Numbered from the stretch's first letter, positions 24,685-33,514 are shown. The stretch: DNA of 64,000 nt from Paenibacillus taichungensis (GCF_013359905.1 NZ_JABMCC010000121.1:930001-994000); one strand, 5' to 3'. Translations and numbers: made by a program. The notes: generated from the sequence alone by a model not told the origin.

Positions 24685-24687
24685 CGA

Positions 24688-25908
24688 TTAGAGGGGAGAG
24701 GGTTTACTCGTTCTGGTTAATGAGAAAAGTTCCAGATCCTTATTCTCTTTCCCTGTTATAGTATCCGTTAAGATGGATGCAGCAATCATGCTGTATACGG
24801 TACCATTACCGCCATATCCTTCCAGGAAATAGGAGTGTGGATACTCCGGATGCGGTCCGATAAAGGGAAGTCCGTCATGTGTATTGCCAAAAGTGGCTTC
24901 CCAAGCATAATCAATTTCGAGGTCTGGCAGTGGAAAATACTCCGCAACTCTCTCCAGTAGAACCCGTGCTCTGTTCAGAGCTCGAATAGCACGCTGGTCC
25001 TCATGAGGCGTATTTTCATCGAGACCACCAGCAATAATCCTGCCATCTGGTGTTGTCCGCATGTACAGATAAGGACGAGATGTTTCCCAAATCATGCTTT
25101 GCTTATACCAGTTGCTGAGGTCATTCAATGGTTTGGTCGCAATCGCATAAGTACTCTGTAAATAGGCACCACGATCATTTTTGATCTCCTGCGTTTCATA
25201 ACCTGTGGAGAAGATTACATTTTTGGCTTTGATCGTGCCATTGGGGGTATAACAGACAACGCCATCTTCCTTAAAGTCACAGTGTGTCATTTCAGTCTGT
25301 TCGAATACCCGTGCGCCCTTTTGTACAGACGAATGAAGAAGAGCATGCACTAATCGGTAAGGATTAACTTCAGCATCCCCATATGTATATAAAGCCGCTG
25401 AACGGCTAAATGGGAAATGACTCTCGATCTTCTCTTGATTCCATAACTCTACTTCAAATCCATAACGTCTCAGGGTATGATACTCCTCTTCCAGTTTGGT
25501 CACATCGTCTTCTGTGCTGGCACAGTATAGACTCGTCCGAGGAATAAACCAAGTATCCATTTCAAGACCCGACACGACTTCCTTTAACTGCTGCATCGCA
25601 TTGCGGCACAATTCATAAAATCTCACCCCTTGTTCCTCACCAAACGTATTAATGCACGAGGTAAGTGTTTTGTCATTGGTATACTGAAGCAATCCCGTGT
25701 TAGCCATGCTGCTCCCCGTGCCTATTTTTCTTTTATCAATGACAACCGTGTCTATTCCACGATCTGTTAAGAGCTTGGCTGAGAGCGCCCCCCCCATGCC
25801 TCCTCCGATGATCAAGGTATCACAGGAGAGATTTGTTTCGAGAATGGGATAACTGGAATTTGATTGTAATGTGGTAGGCCAGAATGGATTACCATTTATA
25901 AGTTCCAT
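24688..25908 (-). CDS. FAD-dependent oxidoreductase of the DAO/glycine oxidase family
   Basis: This 406-residue protein has the Rossmann motif DTLIIGGGMGGALSAKLL (GxGxxG) near residue 35 and the following DKRKIGTGSSMANTGLLQY typical of amine/amino-acid oxidases such as YurR and PuuB. C-terminal GLPFIGPHPEYPHSYFLEGYGGNGTVYS completes the FAD site. It should oxidise an amine or amino acid with FAD. The ATG at 25908 follows GAGGTG by six bases; a GTG three codons earlier lies inside the binding site. It stands alone on the minus strand. Substrate unknown. Confidence 0.88.
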   Translation of the reverse strand: MELINGNPFWPTTLQSNSSYPILETNLSCDTLIIGGGMGGALSAKLLTDRGIDTVVIDKRKIGTGSSMANTGLLQYTNDKTLTSCINTFGEEQGVRFYELCRNAMQQLKEVVSGLEMDTWFIPRTSLYCASTEDDVTKLEEEYHTLRRYGFEVELWNQEKIESHFPFSRSAALYTYGDAEVNPYRLVHALLHSSVQKGARVFEQTEMTHCDFKEDGVVCYTPNGTIKAKNVIFSTGYETQEIKNDRGAYLQSTYAIATKPLNDLSNWYKQSMIWETSRPYLYMRTTPDGRIIAGGLDENTPHEDQRAIRALNRARVLLERVAEYFPLPDLEIDYAWEATFGNTHDGLPFIGPHPEYPHSYFLEGYGGNGTVYSMIAASILTDTITGKENKDLELFSLTRTSKPSPL

Positions 25909-25955
25909 AGGATTCACCTCAGTAAGAATGTATTAAGTGAGTATACTTTTGAGTG

Positions 25956-25985
25956 ACCGGGTTAACAATAATTGCGCATAACTTA
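25956..25985 (+). promoter_or_regulatory. Possible sigma-K type promoter of the coat genes
   Basis: ACC at 25956 and CATAACTTA (CATAnnnTA) at 25977-25985, slightly wide spacing. It is consistent with late mother-cell expression of the two coat genes that follow. Confidence 0.35.
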
Positions 25986-26008
25986 ATGCCGAGGAGGTCA
26001 ACCAGAAT

Positions 26009-26242
26009 ATGCAGAATCAATCCATGCAAGCGCTGAGTCCGAAAGAGTTAAATTATATTGCGGATTCAATAACCAATGAAGAATTGCTAATCAAACAGTG
26101 TGCGGCTACAGCTTCCATCTCACATAATCCGCAAATCCAGCAGGCACTGAATCACTATGTTCGTTCCCATGAACAGCATCTGAACACACTTGTCAATGCT
26201 TTGCAGCAACATCAATCTATTGCTCCAACACAAGCACAGTAA
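26009..26242 (+). CDS. Small CotF-like spore coat protein
   Basis: This 77-residue, helical protein has the pattern LSPKELNYIADSITNEELLIKQCAATA, resembling the N-terminal helix of CotF-type coat proteins, with a following helix HYVRSHEQHLNTLVNALQQH. GAGGAGG precedes the ATG. It is paired with a larger CotF-family gene 35 bases downstream, and a mother-cell-type promoter candidate lies upstream. It should be deposited on the spore surface layer; that role is inferred from family and context. Confidence 0.7.
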   Translation: MQNQSMQALSPKELNYIADSITNEELLIKQCAATASISHNPQIQQALNHYVRSHEQHLNTLVNALQQHQSIAPTQAQ

Positions 26243-26277
26243 TAGAAGCCGAATCTAACCGTATAGGAGGAAACTTT

Positions 26278-26673
26278 GTGTATTCTCAATCTTTATCATC
26301 TAATGGATCATTTATGCAGGAGCAGGATTTGTTGAAGTCGATTCTTGCGGATTTAAGACGAACCGCGCGCGAATATACGACAGCAACTACCGAAGCTTCC
26401 TGTCCTATTACACGTCGGATGTTCACAGACTTGACCAATGATACACTCCGTTTGCAAGGTGAGCTGTTCAATGTGATGCAGCAGAACAACATGTATTCGG
26501 TAGGTTCGAAGGCATTGCGCCAGGATGTGGACAAGCAGATTCAATCGGCCCACCAGACCCAACAGAAATGTCAACAGTTCATTCAGGAAAAGAATACGCA
26601 GACGAGTGCTTACAGCCAGGCGCCTAATGTACCCCAGCATCAACCGAATTACGGTAACCCTTATTACATGTAA
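26278..26673 (+). CDS. CotF-family spore coat protein
   Basis: This 131-residue protein has an N-terminal helical CotF-like domain (QEQDLLKSILADLRRTAREYTTATTEA, then TRRMFTDLTNDTLRLQGEL) and a low-complexity Gln/Pro/Tyr tail ending in NPYYM, as in many coat proteins. GTG at 26278 is seven bases after AGGAGG. It forms a two-gene operon with the smaller coat gene and is closed by the terminator at 26719-26752. Confidence 0.82.
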   Translation: MYSQSLSSNGSFMQEQDLLKSILADLRRTAREYTTATTEASCPITRRMFTDLTNDTLRLQGELFNVMQQNNMYSVGSKALRQDVDKQIQSAHQTQQKCQQFIQEKNTQTSAYSQAPNVPQHQPNYGNPYYM

Positions 26674-26718
26674 CCTTTGTCATTATGATTTGAAGCAGGT
26701 ACTGTTGCAGACCATACC

Positions 26719-26752
26719 ACCGCTTGCCCGAATTCAGGGCGGGCGGTTTTTG
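26719..26752 (+). terminator. Terminator of the coat gene pair
   Basis: ACCGCTTGCCC pairs with GGGCGGGCGGT, followed by TTTTTG. Confidence 0.88.
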
Positions 26753-26831
26753 TCTTTGCATGATCGTTGAATTCATGTAATATAAGTATTAATTCATTTT
26801 CAGGAACCTGAATGACGCTGGAGGGAAAGAC

Positions 26832-27332
26832 ATGAAGGATCTGAACGATCTGCAATTAAAAGTTCTGGATTTGTTGAAGGAAGACGCGAGAAGGACTCCC
26901 GCACTGCTGTCGACGCTGCTGGGGGAGTCGGAAGATAAGATCAAGAACGCCGTGGCCCAGCTTGAACAGGACCACGTGATTGTAAAATACGCAACCGTTG
27001 TGAACTGGAGCAAGATTGATGATGAGAAAGTAACAGCCTTGATTGAAGTACAGATTACGCCTGAGCGTGGTCGTGGCTTCGAAGGGATCGCTGAACGCAT
27101 TTATCTGTATCCGCAAGTGAAATCGGTATATCTCATGTCAGGTGCATATGATCTGCTCGTAGAAGTAGAAGGTGGCAACCTGCGTGAAGTCGCTAATTTT
27201 GTATCGGAGAAATTGTCTCCGATTGACTCTGTACTTTCAACCAAAACGAATTTTATTCTTAAAAAATATAAGCAGGACGGGATTATTTTTGAAGACCATC
27301 AGGAAGACAACCGTCTCATGATCTCGCCGTAA
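26832..27332 (+). CDS. alaR: Lrp/AsnC-family transcriptional regulator
   Basis: This 166-residue protein has an N-terminal winged helix-turn-helix (LNDLQLKVLDLLKEDARRTPALLSTLLGESEDKIKNAV) and a C-terminal RAM ligand-binding domain (ALIEVQITPERG, VYLMSGAYDLLVEVEG). It precedes a class I aminotransferase by 13 bases, exactly the alaR-alaT (yugG-yugH) pair of Bacillus, whose regulator responds to alanine. The symbol rests on that synteny. Likely autoregulated; no clear operator is visible. Confidence 0.88.
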   Translation: MKDLNDLQLKVLDLLKEDARRTPALLSTLLGESEDKIKNAVAQLEQDHVIVKYATVVNWSKIDDEKVTALIEVQITPERGRGFEGIAERIYLYPQVKSVYLMSGAYDLLVEVEGGNLREVANFVSEKLSPIDSVLSTKTNFILKKYKQDGIIFEDHQEDNRLMISP

Positions 27333-27345
27333 AGGAAGATGTGTC

Positions 27346-28554
27346 ATGATAGTGAATGAACAGACAACAGGAAACAACAAGAAAATGACTTCGTACTTGG
27401 CTCCATTGGTTCAACAGATACCGCCATCCGGCATACGCAAATTTTTTGATCTAGTTGGCGATAACAAAGATATCATCACACTGGGTGTAGGTGAACCGGA
27501 CTTTGTAACACCATGGCATATGCGTGAAGCTTGTGTGTACTCACTCGAAAGAGGAATGACCAGTTACACTTCCAATGCAGGGATGCCGAAACTGAGGGAA
27601 GCCATTAGCGAGTACCTGGATACTCAGTTTGATACCAAGTATGATCCAAAAGACGAAATTATTGTTACCGTTGGTGGCAGTGAAGCCATTGATTTGGCAT
27701 TACGTGCCTTGATCGTACCCGGAGACGAAATTCTGATTCCAGAACCTTCGTATGTAGCATATTCACCGATCGCTTCGATTGGTGGAGGTATACCGGTTGG
27801 TGTAGAAACGTATGCGAAGGATCAGTTTAAACTGACTGCCGAGGCGCTGGAAGCGGGAATTACGCCGAAGTCCAAGGTTCTTATTCTATGTTATCCGAGC
27901 AATCCTACAGGTGCCATCATGACCTATGAAGAATGGTTACCGATTGCTGAAGTGATCAAAAAGCATGACCTGATCGTCATTGCGGATGAGATTTATGCTG
28001 AGCTGACATATACGCAAAAACATGTTAGTTTCGCTTCGATTCCGGATATGAAGGAACGAACCATTTTGGTGAGTGGGTTTTCCAAGGCTTTTGCCATGAC
28101 CGGCTGGCGGATCGGGTATATGTGCGGACATCCTGAACTAATTGCAGCCATGCTCAAAATTCATCAGTATACGGTGATGTGTGCACCTGCCATGGGACAG
28201 GTGGCCGCGCTTGAGGCATTGACAAACGGTTTAGGTGAGAAGGATAGAATGGTTGAATCCTATAATCAGCGCAGACGCCTTATCGTGCAGGGTTTTAGAG
28301 ATATCGGGCTGGACTGTCATGAACCCCAGGGAGCATTTTATGCATTTCCTAGTATCCAGAAGACGGGGCTGAGTTCGGATCTGTTTGCTGAGCGTTTGCT
28401 AACGGAAAATAAAGTGGCGGCGGTTCCGGGTAATGTATTTGGTCCACAAGGTGAGGGGTTTCTTCGTTGTTCCTATGCAACATCGGTGACCCAATTGAAT
28501 GAAGCACTGGAACGAATCGGAAACTTTGTTTACAAACTGCAAAAAGAGGGTTAA
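27346..28554 (+). CDS. alaT: PLP-dependent class I aminotransferase (alanine transaminase type)
   Basis: This 402-residue enzyme of the aspartate aminotransferase fold I has the PLP-lysine in SGFSKAFAMTGWRIGY, the Schiff-base region VIADEIYAELTY, and the carboxylate-binding Arg in GFLRCSYATS. It should move amino groups between an amino acid such as alanine and a 2-oxoacid. AAAGGAAG, overlapping the stop of the regulator, serves as ribosome binding site. Substrate assignment depends on the alaR neighbour. Confidence 0.9.
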   Translation: MIVNEQTTGNNKKMTSYLAPLVQQIPPSGIRKFFDLVGDNKDIITLGVGEPDFVTPWHMREACVYSLERGMTSYTSNAGMPKLREAISEYLDTQFDTKYDPKDEIIVTVGGSEAIDLALRALIVPGDEILIPEPSYVAYSPIASIGGGIPVGVETYAKDQFKLTAEALEAGITPKSKVLILCYPSNPTGAIMTYEEWLPIAEVIKKHDLIVIADEIYAELTYTQKHVSFASIPDMKERTILVSGFSKAFAMTGWRIGYMCGHPELIAAMLKIHQYTVMCAPAMGQVAALEALTNGLGEKDRMVESYNQRRRLIVQGFRDIGLDCHEPQGAFYAFPSIQKTGLSSDLFAERLLTENKVAAVPGNVFGPQGEGFLRCSYATSVTQLNEALERIGNFVYKLQKEG

Positions 28555-28610
28555 TAGGGATTAGAAGCCTTTGAGTAATATGAACATTTTTCAAACTAGA
28601 AAAAAATAAC

Positions 28611-28638
28611 TTTCTTTTACAAAATATTGTGATATAAT
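28611..28638 (+). promoter_or_regulatory. Extended -10 promoter of the Spo0E-like gene
   Basis: TGATATAAT (28630-28638) has the TGnTATAAT extended -10 form; a weak -35, TTTCTT, lies at 28611. Confidence 0.55.
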
Positions 28639-28699
28639 TTCAATTTGAAATATGTTTTTCTTGTATTTGGAAACTAATTTTTCCAAGGAGGGGTTGGCT

Positions 28700-28966
28700 T
28701 TGTTTTGTGTTGAATATGATTTACCGACTAATCGTGGGCATTATTTGGCAGAAGGCGATCATGGCGACCGATGGTCGGTGAAACCGGATCACGCATCTTT
28801 GCATAACGTTTCCTTGGAAGATGAGATCCATATGCTACGCCGCAAGATGGAACAGATATTCCTTGAAGAGAAATCATTCACATCCGATATTGTAATTGAA
28901 ATTAGCAGTTTACTAGATTTGAAGATTAATGAATACATGAAGGCTAATCCGATCAAAGGAAAGTAA
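28700..28966 (+). CDS. Spo0E-like aspartyl-phosphate phosphatase
   Basis: The protein has 88 residues, the size of Spo0E. The C-terminal half is two helices: DEIHMLRRKMEQIFLEEKS and then SDIVIEISSLLDLKINEYMK, corresponding to the SQELDxLI signature with SSLLDLKI. Family members remove phosphate from Spo0A~P and so delay sporulation. TTG at 28700 follows AAGGAGGGG by six bases; upstream frame codons overlap that binding site and are rejected. Monocistronic, with its own promoter and terminator. Confidence 0.75.
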   Translation: MFCVEYDLPTNRGHYLAEGDHGDRWSVKPDHASLHNVSLEDEIHMLRRKMEQIFLEEKSFTSDIVIEISSLLDLKINEYMKANPIKGK

Positions 28967-29007
28967 TTTTTCGTTGTATCGAAACGTTACGCATATGCAA
29001 TTCAAAG

Positions 29008-29032
29008 AAGACCCGGCAGGGGTCTTTTTTTT
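29008..29032 (+). terminator. Terminator of the Spo0E-like gene
   Basis: AAGACCC-GGCA-GGGGTC followed by a long T-run. Confidence 0.85.
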
Positions 29033-29127
29033 GATCTATGAATAGATTGCTTCGGATAGGCAGGGTTATTTTTTTGCGTGGAACAATTGTGATATATTGT
29101 ACATAGGAGACTAAAGGGGGAACTGGA

Positions 29128-29679
29128 ATGAAGAGATTTTGGGGGCTTGCCGCAATCATTTCTATGATTTTTCTGCTTGCTGGCTGTGGCGGTAAGGACG
29201 GTTTTACAATTTTTATCATTGATAACCAAGGAAATCCATCCGTGATCTCGGAGCAGTTGCAAGCTAATTTGCAGCAGAAGCTGGGCGAGGAGCCCAAGGT
29301 GGAGGTTATCACCAGTGCGATGTATGATGTGCAGAAAATTATGGTAGAGTACGCGGCCGGTGGTCATGATATTTTCATTTTGCCTGAGGCTGATATGAAG
29401 CAGTACGGAAGTAACGGCTCCAATATTCCGCTGGATGATACATTTGATGCGGAGAAGTATAAGCGCGGTGTATTTGAAGGCGGGGTCTTGGTTGAAAAGG
29501 GTGAAGGAGATGACGGTTCAGATATCAAGACAGAATCACATCTCTATGGCATTCCGCTGGAAGATATGAAAATGTTCAAAGATGTAGATTATGCTGCGCA
29601 AAATCTGTTTGCTACCATTCCAGTTTCGGCGTCTAGTGTCGAAGAATCCAAGAAAGTGCTGAAGGCGCTGACAGAGTAA
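29128..29679 (+). CDS. Lipoprotein of unknown function
   Basis: This 183-residue protein begins with a lipoprotein signal MKRFWGLAAIISMIFLLAGC (LAGC lipobox, Cys20) and is therefore exported and lipidated. The mature part has an alpha/beta look with FTIFIIDNQGNPSVIS and HDIFILPEADMKQYG, faintly like one lobe of a periplasmic binding protein, but it is too short for the whole fold. AAAGGGGG precedes the ATG. The next gene starts 38 bases on. No specific function is recognised. Confidence 0.75.
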   Translation: MKRFWGLAAIISMIFLLAGCGGKDGFTIFIIDNQGNPSVISEQLQANLQQKLGEEPKVEVITSAMYDVQKIMVEYAAGGHDIFILPEADMKQYGSNGSNIPLDDTFDAEKYKRGVFEGGVLVEKGEGDDGSDIKTESHLYGIPLEDMKMFKDVDYAAQNLFATIPVSASSVEESKKVLKALTE

Positions 29680-29716
29680 ATGCAATCTAGTATGGCTACT
29701 GAAGGAGGGGAGCGGA

Positions 29717-30253
29717 TTGCTAATTACGGTCACAGGCGGCATAGGCAGTGGTAAAACCCGATTTGCGCTTGGATACGCAGCCCGGATTAGCCGGGAGGGC
29801 ATCTATTTATCCACTGGTGATCATGATCCCGTGATTCCCGAATTGCCATCCGCTCATTATCGTGCCATCCAGGCTGGGAATGGCCAGCACCTGACGGAGG
29901 TGCTTCACCAGATTAATCGGGAATCCAATCTCTTCTTGGCAGATCAGCGTATTGTCATTGTGGATAGTCTGACCGCATGGATGGCAGCCGGGTTCAGGGC
30001 AAGTGATGATCTGGATCAGCAGCGTTCAGAGACACAGCTGTTGCTGGACGCCCTTCTGTCTTACCAGGGAAAACTGCTTGTGATTACCAATGAAATGCAC
30101 GGCTCTTTGTATCCTTCAGAGGAAGAACGAATTTTTGCAGCAAGAATGGCGTCAGTTAACCGGGCGTTGCAGGCGCATTCGGAACAGATGTATCTGTTAA
30201 TATCTGGCCTGCCTGTAGATCTCAAAGATCGAGGGCTGCGCTATGAAGATTAA
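29717..30253 (+). CDS. CobU-like adenosylcobinamide kinase/guanylyltransferase homologue
   Basis: The protein has 178 residues. It has a P-loop (TGGIGSGKTRFA), a Walker B-like IVIVDSLTAWMA, and a C-terminal block (LVITNEMHGSLYPSEEERIFAARMASVNRAL, then YLLISGLPVDLK) that matches CobU. CobU normally phosphorylates adenosylcobinamide and transfers GMP in B12 assembly. The usual RIxxHRxxRP segment holding the guanylylated His is not evident; only SAHYRAIQAG stands there. There is no cobalamin operon or B12 riboswitch nearby, though a PduO-type gene lies 0.9 kb away. TTG at 29717 follows GAAGGAGGGG by six bases. Confidence 0.7.
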   Translation: MLITVTGGIGSGKTRFALGYAARISREGIYLSTGDHDPVIPELPSAHYRAIQAGNGQHLTEVLHQINRESNLFLADQRIVIVDSLTAWMAAGFRASDDLDQQRSETQLLLDALLSYQGKLLVITNEMHGSLYPSEEERIFAARMASVNRALQAHSEQMYLLISGLPVDLKDRGLRYED

Positions 30254-30284
30254 CATTTCATTATGTTAACGATGGACGAGCCTA

Positions 30285-30330
30285 AAGAAGCCTCTGTCAC
30301 CACAAATGTGGTGCGGAGGCTTTATTTTAT
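30285..30330 (+). terminator. Terminator of the CobU-like gene
   Basis: AAGCCTC with TCACCAC pairs with GTGGTG and GAGGCTT, followed by TATTTTAT. It may also serve the convergent DedA gene. Confidence 0.75.
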
Positions 30331-30356
30331 GACAAATGCGATGCGTGTAAATTTCT

Positions 30357-30968
30357 TTATTTCCGAGTTTTATTTCTTCTGATCCACCAAATTATACAGC
30401 CCACAACAATAATCGCTAGAAGTACATATACGACCAGGGAGTACACGTCCATAAAGTGCAGGATACTCTCCCATGACGCACCGAGAGCCGCACCAACCGA
30501 GACGAGAATAATATTCCAGGCCAGTGTTCCAATGGTTGTGAAGAGCAGGAATAAACCAAATTTCATGTTGGACATGCCGGCAGGAATCGAAATCAGGCTG
30601 CGAACAAGGGGGACCATGCGACAGAATAATACGGTCCACATTCCATATTTGTCAAACCATGCATCGACACGGTGGATATCTTCTTTTTTGATCCGCAGAA
30701 TATGACCCCAACGTTCTACAATCTTCTCCAGCCGATTAACATCAATCAGTAGTCCGATCCCATAGAGAATGACTGCCCCAAGCACAGAACCAATGGTAGC
30801 AGCAAGAATAACACCGGGAAGGGTCAAGCTGGTGTAGGTGGTCATGAAGCCGCCAAAAGGTAATATGATTTCGGAGGGGATGGGGGGAAATACGTTTTCA
30901 AGCGCAATAATGAGTGCAATGCCTATGTAGCCGTATTGTTCCATGAAATCGGTTATCCAGTTTTGCAT
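30357..30968 (-). CDS. DedA family membrane protein
   Basis: This 203-residue, polytopic protein has the DedA motifs ENVFPPIPSEIILPFGGF near the N-terminus and FCRMVPLVRSLISIPAGMSNM in the middle, the E/D-x3-R paired residues of this flippase-like superfamily. Several DedA proteins move undecaprenyl phosphate or phospholipids across the membrane. The ATG at 30968 follows GAGGAG; a 29-residue upstream extension lacks a binding site. Single minus-strand gene. Confidence 0.9.
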   Translation of the reverse strand: MQNWITDFMEQYGYIGIALIIALENVFPPIPSEIILPFGGFMTTYTSLTLPGVILAATIGSVLGAVILYGIGLLIDVNRLEKIVERWGHILRIKKEDIHRVDAWFDKYGMWTVLFCRMVPLVRSLISIPAGMSNMKFGLFLLFTTIGTLAWNIILVSVGAALGASWESILHFMDVYSLVVYVLLAIIVVGCIIWWIRRNKTRK

Positions 30969-31194
30969 AATCGTCTCCTCTACTTTTGGTTTGCAAGGAT
31001 TTGGCGTATACTCGGCAGAGTACACCAACTCATATATACGTGTGAAGGATCTCACTGGTTTCTGAAAATAATAGCATTCCCGTATTCATAGCAGGTCAAG
31101 TATACTGATTAAGTTAAACTCTAGAAGGGCATGCATTTATATTTAACCCCAGCGTTCTACCATGCGAATGATATTAAAAATAGGAGGGATTACA

Positions 31195-31776
31195 ATGGGC
31201 ATATATACACGAACAGGTGACGAGGGACAAACCTCAGTCATTGGTGGACGGGTCATCAAGGACGATGATCGGGTTGAAGCATACGGGACAATTGATGAGC
31301 TGAATTGTTTTGTTGGGCAAGCCATCAGTTTTATTGATCAAGCAAACGGGAAATTTGAGGATTTGCGTGAACACTTGCTCGAAATTCAGCAAGAATTGTT
31401 TGATTGCGGGTCCGATCTCGCCTTTGTAAAAATTAGCGAAACCAAATATAAAGTACGGGATGAGATGGTCACCCGGCTTGAGCAATGGATAGATCTGTAT
31501 GATGCGGAAAATCCGAAGGTGGAGCGGTTTATTTTGCCTGGGGGCAGTCTGCTCTCTTCCACATTACATGTCTGCCGCACAGTATGTCGCCGCGCTGAGC
31601 GCCGCGCCGTAACACTCGGACAGCATACGGATATCAACCCTTCTGTACGACGTTATTTGAACCGTCTGTCTGATTATTTCTTCGTTGTAGCACGGACTGC
31701 CAATGCGAGACAGCAGGTAGCTGACATTGAGTATGTGCGGAGCAAAAAAGTATTCCGCCGCAAAGACAAAGAATGA
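31195..31776 (+). CDS. pduO: PduO-type cob(I)alamin adenosyltransferase
   Basis: The protein has 193 residues. N-terminal IYTRTGDEGQTSVIGG is the ATP-binding signature, followed by VEAYGTIDELN and the C-terminal VCRTVCRRAERRAV and YLNRLSDYFFVVAR of the five-helix PduO fold. It transfers the adenosyl group of ATP to cob(I)alamin, making coenzyme B12. AGGAGGG precedes the ATG. It overlaps the pseudouridine synthase gene by four bases, so the two are translated together although functionally unrelated. Confidence 0.93.
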   Translation: MGIYTRTGDEGQTSVIGGRVIKDDDRVEAYGTIDELNCFVGQAISFIDQANGKFEDLREHLLEIQQELFDCGSDLAFVKISETKYKVRDEMVTRLEQWIDLYDAENPKVERFILPGGSLLSSTLHVCRTVCRRAERRAVTLGQHTDINPSVRRYLNRLSDYFFVVARTANARQQVADIEYVRSKKVFRRKDKE

Positions 31777-32756
31777 GCGATTATTATTCACCACTTACTT
31801 ACACGGTTCCCGAAAATGAAGATGGCTGGTTGCTGAAGACCGTGCTTCAGCGGCGCCTACAGGTTTCGCGCAAGCTCCTGTCGAGAATCAAACTTACAGA
31901 GCAGGGAATTATGTTGAATGGCGAGCGAGTATACATCAGCGTCAAAGTTAGCGCAGGTGACGTCCTGGAAGTCAGGATGGAACAGGAAGAGTCGGATGAT
32001 ATTTTACCTGAGCCGATTCCCTTTACGATACTGTATGAAGATGAGCACTTGCTTATAGTGAACAAAGATTCTGGTGTCATCGTACATCCAACACATGGGC
32101 ATTACACAGGTACACTGGCAAACGGGGTTGTCCATTATTGGAAGTCCAAAGGCGAGCGTTTCCGTTTCAGACCGATTCATCGACTGGATCAGGAAACATC
32201 GGGTGTGCTGGCAATCGCAAAAAATCCATATGTGCACCAGCATGTGTCTGAACAGATGATCGCTGGAACGGTGGATAAACAATATATTGCCTTTGTGCAC
32301 GGTAGTCCTGCCCAAGAAGAGGGGGCCATCGATGGGCCGATTGATCGTGATCCCGAAGAGCCGCATCGTCGAATCGTTACACCTGACGGGTATGCCGCAA
32401 GAACGTTATACACGACCGTTGCAAGGTGGGTGGGCGGAAGCGCCAGTGCGGTGAACCTGAAGCTGGAGAGCGGCAGAACCCACCAAATAAGAGTGCATAT
32501 GACATCGATTGGCTGCCCTTTAATTGGGGATCGGATGTACAAGACCCTTCCTGTGCATGAGATCGATGAGCAGACCATGGCTGTTCGAGATGAACGAGAC
32601 ACTTGGATTGCCCGTCAGGCATTGCACGCATGTGAGCTGGCGTTTGACCATCCCATTTTGCAAAGTCGGATGACGTTCCAAGCCCCGTTGCCCGCTGATT
32701 TGGCAGCCCTGGAGGCACGTTTGGATGCCGAGGCATCACCGAGAGAAGTGTTGTAG
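31773..32756 (+). CDS. RluA-family RNA pseudouridine synthase
   Basis: This 327-residue protein has an N-terminal S4-like RNA-binding segment (about residues 15-75, LKTVLQRRLQVSRKLLSRIK) and the catalytic domain with PIHRLDQETSGVLAIAKN, where Asp is the catalytic residue, and LESGRTHQIRVHM. It converts specific uridines in 23S rRNA or tRNA to pseudouridine. Bacillus has several paralogues, so the site modified is not predictable. ATG overlaps the previous stop by four bases. Confidence 0.92.
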   Translation: MSDYYSPLTYTVPENEDGWLLKTVLQRRLQVSRKLLSRIKLTEQGIMLNGERVYISVKVSAGDVLEVRMEQEESDDILPEPIPFTILYEDEHLLIVNKDSGVIVHPTHGHYTGTLANGVVHYWKSKGERFRFRPIHRLDQETSGVLAIAKNPYVHQHVSEQMIAGTVDKQYIAFVHGSPAQEEGAIDGPIDRDPEEPHRRIVTPDGYAARTLYTTVARWVGGSASAVNLKLESGRTHQIRVHMTSIGCPLIGDRMYKTLPVHEIDEQTMAVRDERDTWIARQALHACELAFDHPILQSRMTFQAPLPADLAALEARLDAEASPREVL

Positions 32757-33104
32757 GAATCTATCAAACAGCCTGCAATTCGGCTGTGTGTAGTAGCTCA
32801 GAGTACATTTGTGGCCAGCTGTAAGTCAACGGTTAGTTACCTTAACCCATGTGAGGTATGCAAACTGCATCCGAACAAAATGCCGTAGGCTAATTTTTAA
32901 TATTTTCAGGTTGTAAGATTTTATGTTTTAGGCTTTTGATCCTAAAGCCGAATGGACATTTTTCTCATTCGCAAAGAGGTTTAAATTTACAGTGCGATGG
33001 TATCGGTTTGGAGCGACTTTTGGATTTGCGAAGCAAACCAAGGGAAGCGAGAAATCGAAACCGGAGCACCCGATACCGGAGCAATTTTAGGAGGACCAGT
33101 AACG
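32757..33104 (+). other. Long leader region with inverted repeats before the ArsC-family gene
   Basis: This 348-base gap has no convincing gene. A weak hairpin (ACAGCC/GGCTGT, about 32768-32787) may end the previous transcript. GGTATCGG (32999-33006) pairs with CCGATACC (33070-33077), enclosing the hairpin TTTGC-GAA-GCAAA (33025-33037), all within 110 bases of the start codon. The interval is readable in frame with the next gene from an ATG at 32997 but lacks a ribosome binding site there. It looks like a structured 5' leader. Confidence 0.4.
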
Positions 33105-33470
33105 ATGAGTAATCTAAAAGTATATCAATATGCCAAATGTGGCACGTGCCGTAAAGCCGTAAAATGGCTGGAAACTCAGGGGCATGAGCTGGAATTAATC
33201 CCTATTTTCGACACACCTCCATCCGAAACAGAATTAACGGAATTGATTCAGAAGAGCGGACTTGAAGTGAAGAAGTTCTTCAATACGAGTGGGGAAGTAT
33301 ACAAGGAGCAGCAATTGAAGGACAAGCTGCCGGGGTTGTCCACAGAAGAGCAGATTCGTTTGCTGGCTTCCAATGGTCGTCTGATTAAACGTCCAATCGT
33401 TACGGATGGTCACAAAGTGACCGTAGGTTTCAAGGAAGATACGTATGAGCAGGAATGGAACAACGCGTAA
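33105..33470 (+). CDS. ArsC/Spx-family thioredoxin-fold protein
   Basis: The protein has 121 residues. N-terminal VYQYAKCGTCRKAVKWL carries a Cys-x2-Cys pair at the active-site position, and LIKRPIVTDG is the conserved cis-Pro block of the ArsC/Spx/YusI family. Candidates are a glutaredoxin-like reductase or a regulator. True arsenate reductase is unlikely without ars neighbours. TAGGAGG lies ten bases before the ATG. A terminator closes the unit at 33515-33551. Confidence 0.85.
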   Translation: MSNLKVYQYAKCGTCRKAVKWLETQGHELELIPIFDTPPSETELTELIQKSGLEVKKFFNTSGEVYKEQQLKDKLPGLSTEEQIRLLASNGRLIKRPIVTDGHKVTVGFKEDTYEQEWNNA

Positions 33471-33514
33471 TTTATAGACGAATGATTTCATTGATTGTTA
33501 AATGAACCAAGGTG

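Noticed and set aside
32997..33104. In-frame upstream extension of the ArsC-family gene
   Set aside because: No ribosome binding site at 32997, whereas AGGAGG precedes the ATG at 33105, where the family N-terminus begins.
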